DNA of 64,000 nt from Bariatricus massiliensis (lineage in GTDB: Bacteria > Bacillota > Clostridia > Lachnospirales > Lachnospiraceae): NCBI RefSeq assembly GCF_900086725.1, contig NZ_LT574837.1, positions 724,760 through 788,759 on the forward strand. Direction: 5' to 3'. Made by a program: the position numbers and the translations under genes. Below are positions 62,633-64,000 of the stretch, in pieces. Position 1 is the stretch's first letter, and each line of letters opens with the position of its first letter. The notes under the pieces are model-generated. The model was not told the DNA's origin and made no database searches. It was given only the letters and a program-made list of their open reading frames with translations.

Positions 62633-62664
62633 ATGCTTGAAAAAGTGCCTAAAATTAAGGATTT

Positions 62665-64000
62665 CTACATAGTTTTTCTTTGTATCAACACTATAGTCTC
62701 CACATGCCCCGAATGCGGAAACATATCAATCGCCCTCCACTTCTTCATCTCATACCCCCACTGGCAAAGCATTTTCAAATCCCTAGCCAGTGTCGCAGAA
62801 TCGCAACTCACATACACAATCCGCTCCGGCCGCATCTCCACCATAGTCCGCAGCACGCTTTCCTCGCACCCTTTCCTCGGCGGATCCACCACAATCACAT
62901 CTGCCCTAGCCGTCTCACCGTCATGCTCTCTCTCATACCGTGCATAATACTCAGGCAGTACTTCCTCAGCCTTGCCCACAAAGAACTCTGCATTTTCTAT
63001 TCCATTTATCTCTGCATTTTTCCGCGCGTCCTCAATAGCCTGCGGCACTACTTCCACGCCATAGACTTTCCCGGCCTTCTGAGCCAAGAAGAGGGAAATG
63101 GTTCCAATCCCGCAATACACATCCCATACCACTTCATTTCCTGTAAGGCCGGCATATGCAAGTGCCTGTCCATACAGCACTTCCGTCTGTACCGGATTCA
63201 CCTGATAAAAAGAAAGCGGAGAAATCTGATATTTTACATTACCGATATAATCGGTAATATAATCCTGCCCCCAGAGTAGATGAATCTCACTTCCCATAAT
63301 TACATTCGTCTTCTCTCTATTTACGCTGACCGTAATGCTGGTCATCCCCTCAATCTCGCGGAGAGAGCGCACCAAGTCCTCGGCAGACGGAAGTTTCGTT
63401 CCATTGAGCACAAGGCAGACCATAATCTCTCCGGTACGGAATCCCCGCCGAATCAGCACATGACGTACAAGTCCCCGGCCCGATTGTTCCTCATAAGCCT
63501 GTAACCCATTCCGTTTCATAAATTCCAGCACCTTTTTCAGGATAGGCATGTTCACCTCAGAACCAATCACACAGTCCAGATTAGGGATAATCTGATGAGT
63601 CCTTCCGGCATAAAAGCCCGCTATGAGATTCCCCTCCTTGTCAGATCCGATTGGATACTGTGCCTTATTCCGATAATGAAAGGGTTCCTTCATTCCGCCG
63701 ATAGGCTCCATAATGCTGTCAATCAGCTCTGCGTCAAAACCACCGAGGCGTATAAGGTTGCCCCGCACTTTATTCTGTTTGAATTCCAATTGCTTCTCAT
63801 ACGAAAGCATTTGGATCTGGCATCCCCCACACTGGCGGGCTACACCGCATACAGGCTCTACCCTGTCCGGCGAAGGTGCCACAAGTTTCATCAGCCTCCC
63901 ATATCCGTACTGCTTCTTCGCCTTAGTCACCAGAACCTCCGCCACGTCACCGATTACCGCATCTTTTACAAACAACGTATAACCATCGACCTTGCCGATT
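62665..64000 (-). CDS. rlmD: 23S rRNA (uracil-5)-methyltransferase RlmD/RumA, 3' end replaced
   Basis: The frame is open to the right edge, so the N-terminus is outside the window. Visible are a TRAM-like domain end (VDGYTLFVKDAVIGDVAEVLV), the 4Fe-4S cysteines (PVCGVARQCGGCQIQ), SAM motifs (VWDVYCGIGTISLFLAQ) and the catalytic cysteine in VSCDSATLARDL. It ends HVETIVLIQRKTM; the last ten residues seem to come from the ICE, and the natural extension is at 19966. The core enzyme is probably still active. Confidence 0.88.
   Translation of the reverse strand, partial: IGKVDGYTLFVKDAVIGDVAEVLVTKAKKQYGYGRLMKLVAPSPDRVEPVCGVARQCGGCQIQMLSYEKQLEFKQNKVRGNLIRLGGFDAELIDSIMEPIGGMKEPFHYRNKAQYPIGSDKEGNLIAGFYAGRTHQIIPNLDCVIGSEVNMPILKKVLEFMKRNGLQAYEEQSGRGLVRHVLIRRGFRTGEIMVCLVLNGTKLPSAEDLVRSLREIEGMTSITVSVNREKTNVIMGSEIHLLWGQDYITDYIGNVKYQISPLSFYQVNPVQTEVLYGQALAYAGLTGNEVVWDVYCGIGTISLFLAQKAGKVYGVEVVPQAIEDARKNAEINGIENAEFFVGKAEEVLPEYYARYEREHDGETARADVIVVDPPRKGCEESVLRTMVEMRPERIVYVSCDSATLARDLKMLCQWGYEMKKWRAIDMFPHSGHVETIVLIQRKTM
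62698..62706. other. Right attachment-site-like sequence (in rlmD)
   Basis: CTCCACATG on the plus strand (HVE codons of rlmD) matches CTCAACATG at 37944 and CTCAACTTG at 20308. This is taken as the ICE right-end junction inside rlmD. Confidence 0.5.

Overview
The window looks like a Lachnospiraceae-type Firmicute (Clostridia) chromosome carrying a large mobile insertion. This rests on strong GGAGG-type ribosome binding sites, a Tn916-family conjugation module in its clostridial form, ISL3-, Rha- and DUF2800/DUF2815-type phage genes, and the many small accessory enzymes typical of gut Clostridia. No rRNA, tRNA or CRISPR array was seen.

Region 1 (1-19965) is host chromosome and accessory genes, almost all on the minus strand. 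It begins with a cut-off SAM methyltransferase, an aldo/keto reductase-flavodoxin pair divergent from a LysR regulator, DUF5655, a nitroreductase, a GNAT enzyme and DUF3795. Next is an AT-rich restriction-modification island (6509-12948): a helix-turn-helix gene, a two-domain M.FokI-like adenine methyltransferase, an unrecognised protein, an McrB-like GTPase, a LlaJI-like nuclease and a membrane-anchored protein. From 13 to 19.6 kb lies a decay zone with remnants of symE, merR, a carboxymuconolactone decarboxylase, a GNAT and rhuM between intact small enzymes, ending in an XRE/DUF6933 pair.

Region 2 (about 20310-37950) is a first inserted element with no integrase or relaxase of its own. It has a phage-type replication block (Rha, family A DNA polymerase, DUF2815, DUF2800, a sigma-like factor), two copies of a conserved leader RNA, and a four-gene plus-strand operon in which an ISL3-like transposase homologue with lost catalytic residues is translationally coupled to hsdM-hsdS-hsdR. 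Two unrecognised genes and a DUF4268 gene follow.

Region 3 (about 37945-62700) is a Tn916-family ICE driven by a large serine recombinase rather than a tyrosine integrase. It carries orf7/8/9-like regulators, orf13-orf23-like conjugation genes, a MobT-type relaxase with an oriT-like hairpin, tandem ArdA antirestriction genes, a Mom-like DNA modification protein, a duplicated KTR gene flanking a TetR/DUF4097 cargo, a PadR/metallo-hydrolase cargo and an LPXTG-like thioester/VaFE adhesin.

Region 4 (62665-64000) is the 23S rRNA uracil methyltransferase gene rlmD, running off the right edge. The natural C-terminal extension and terminator of rlmD appear to lie 42 kb away at 19931-20331. Short related 9-base sequences sit at both rlmD breaks and at the 3' end of the recombinase gene. 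The simplest reading is tandem accretion: a defence-carrying element without an integrase entered rlmD first, and the ICE later entered the same site. Defence (type I and GTP-dependent R-M, a possible HEPN protein) and counter-defence (ArdA x2, Mom-like) are therefore stacked together.
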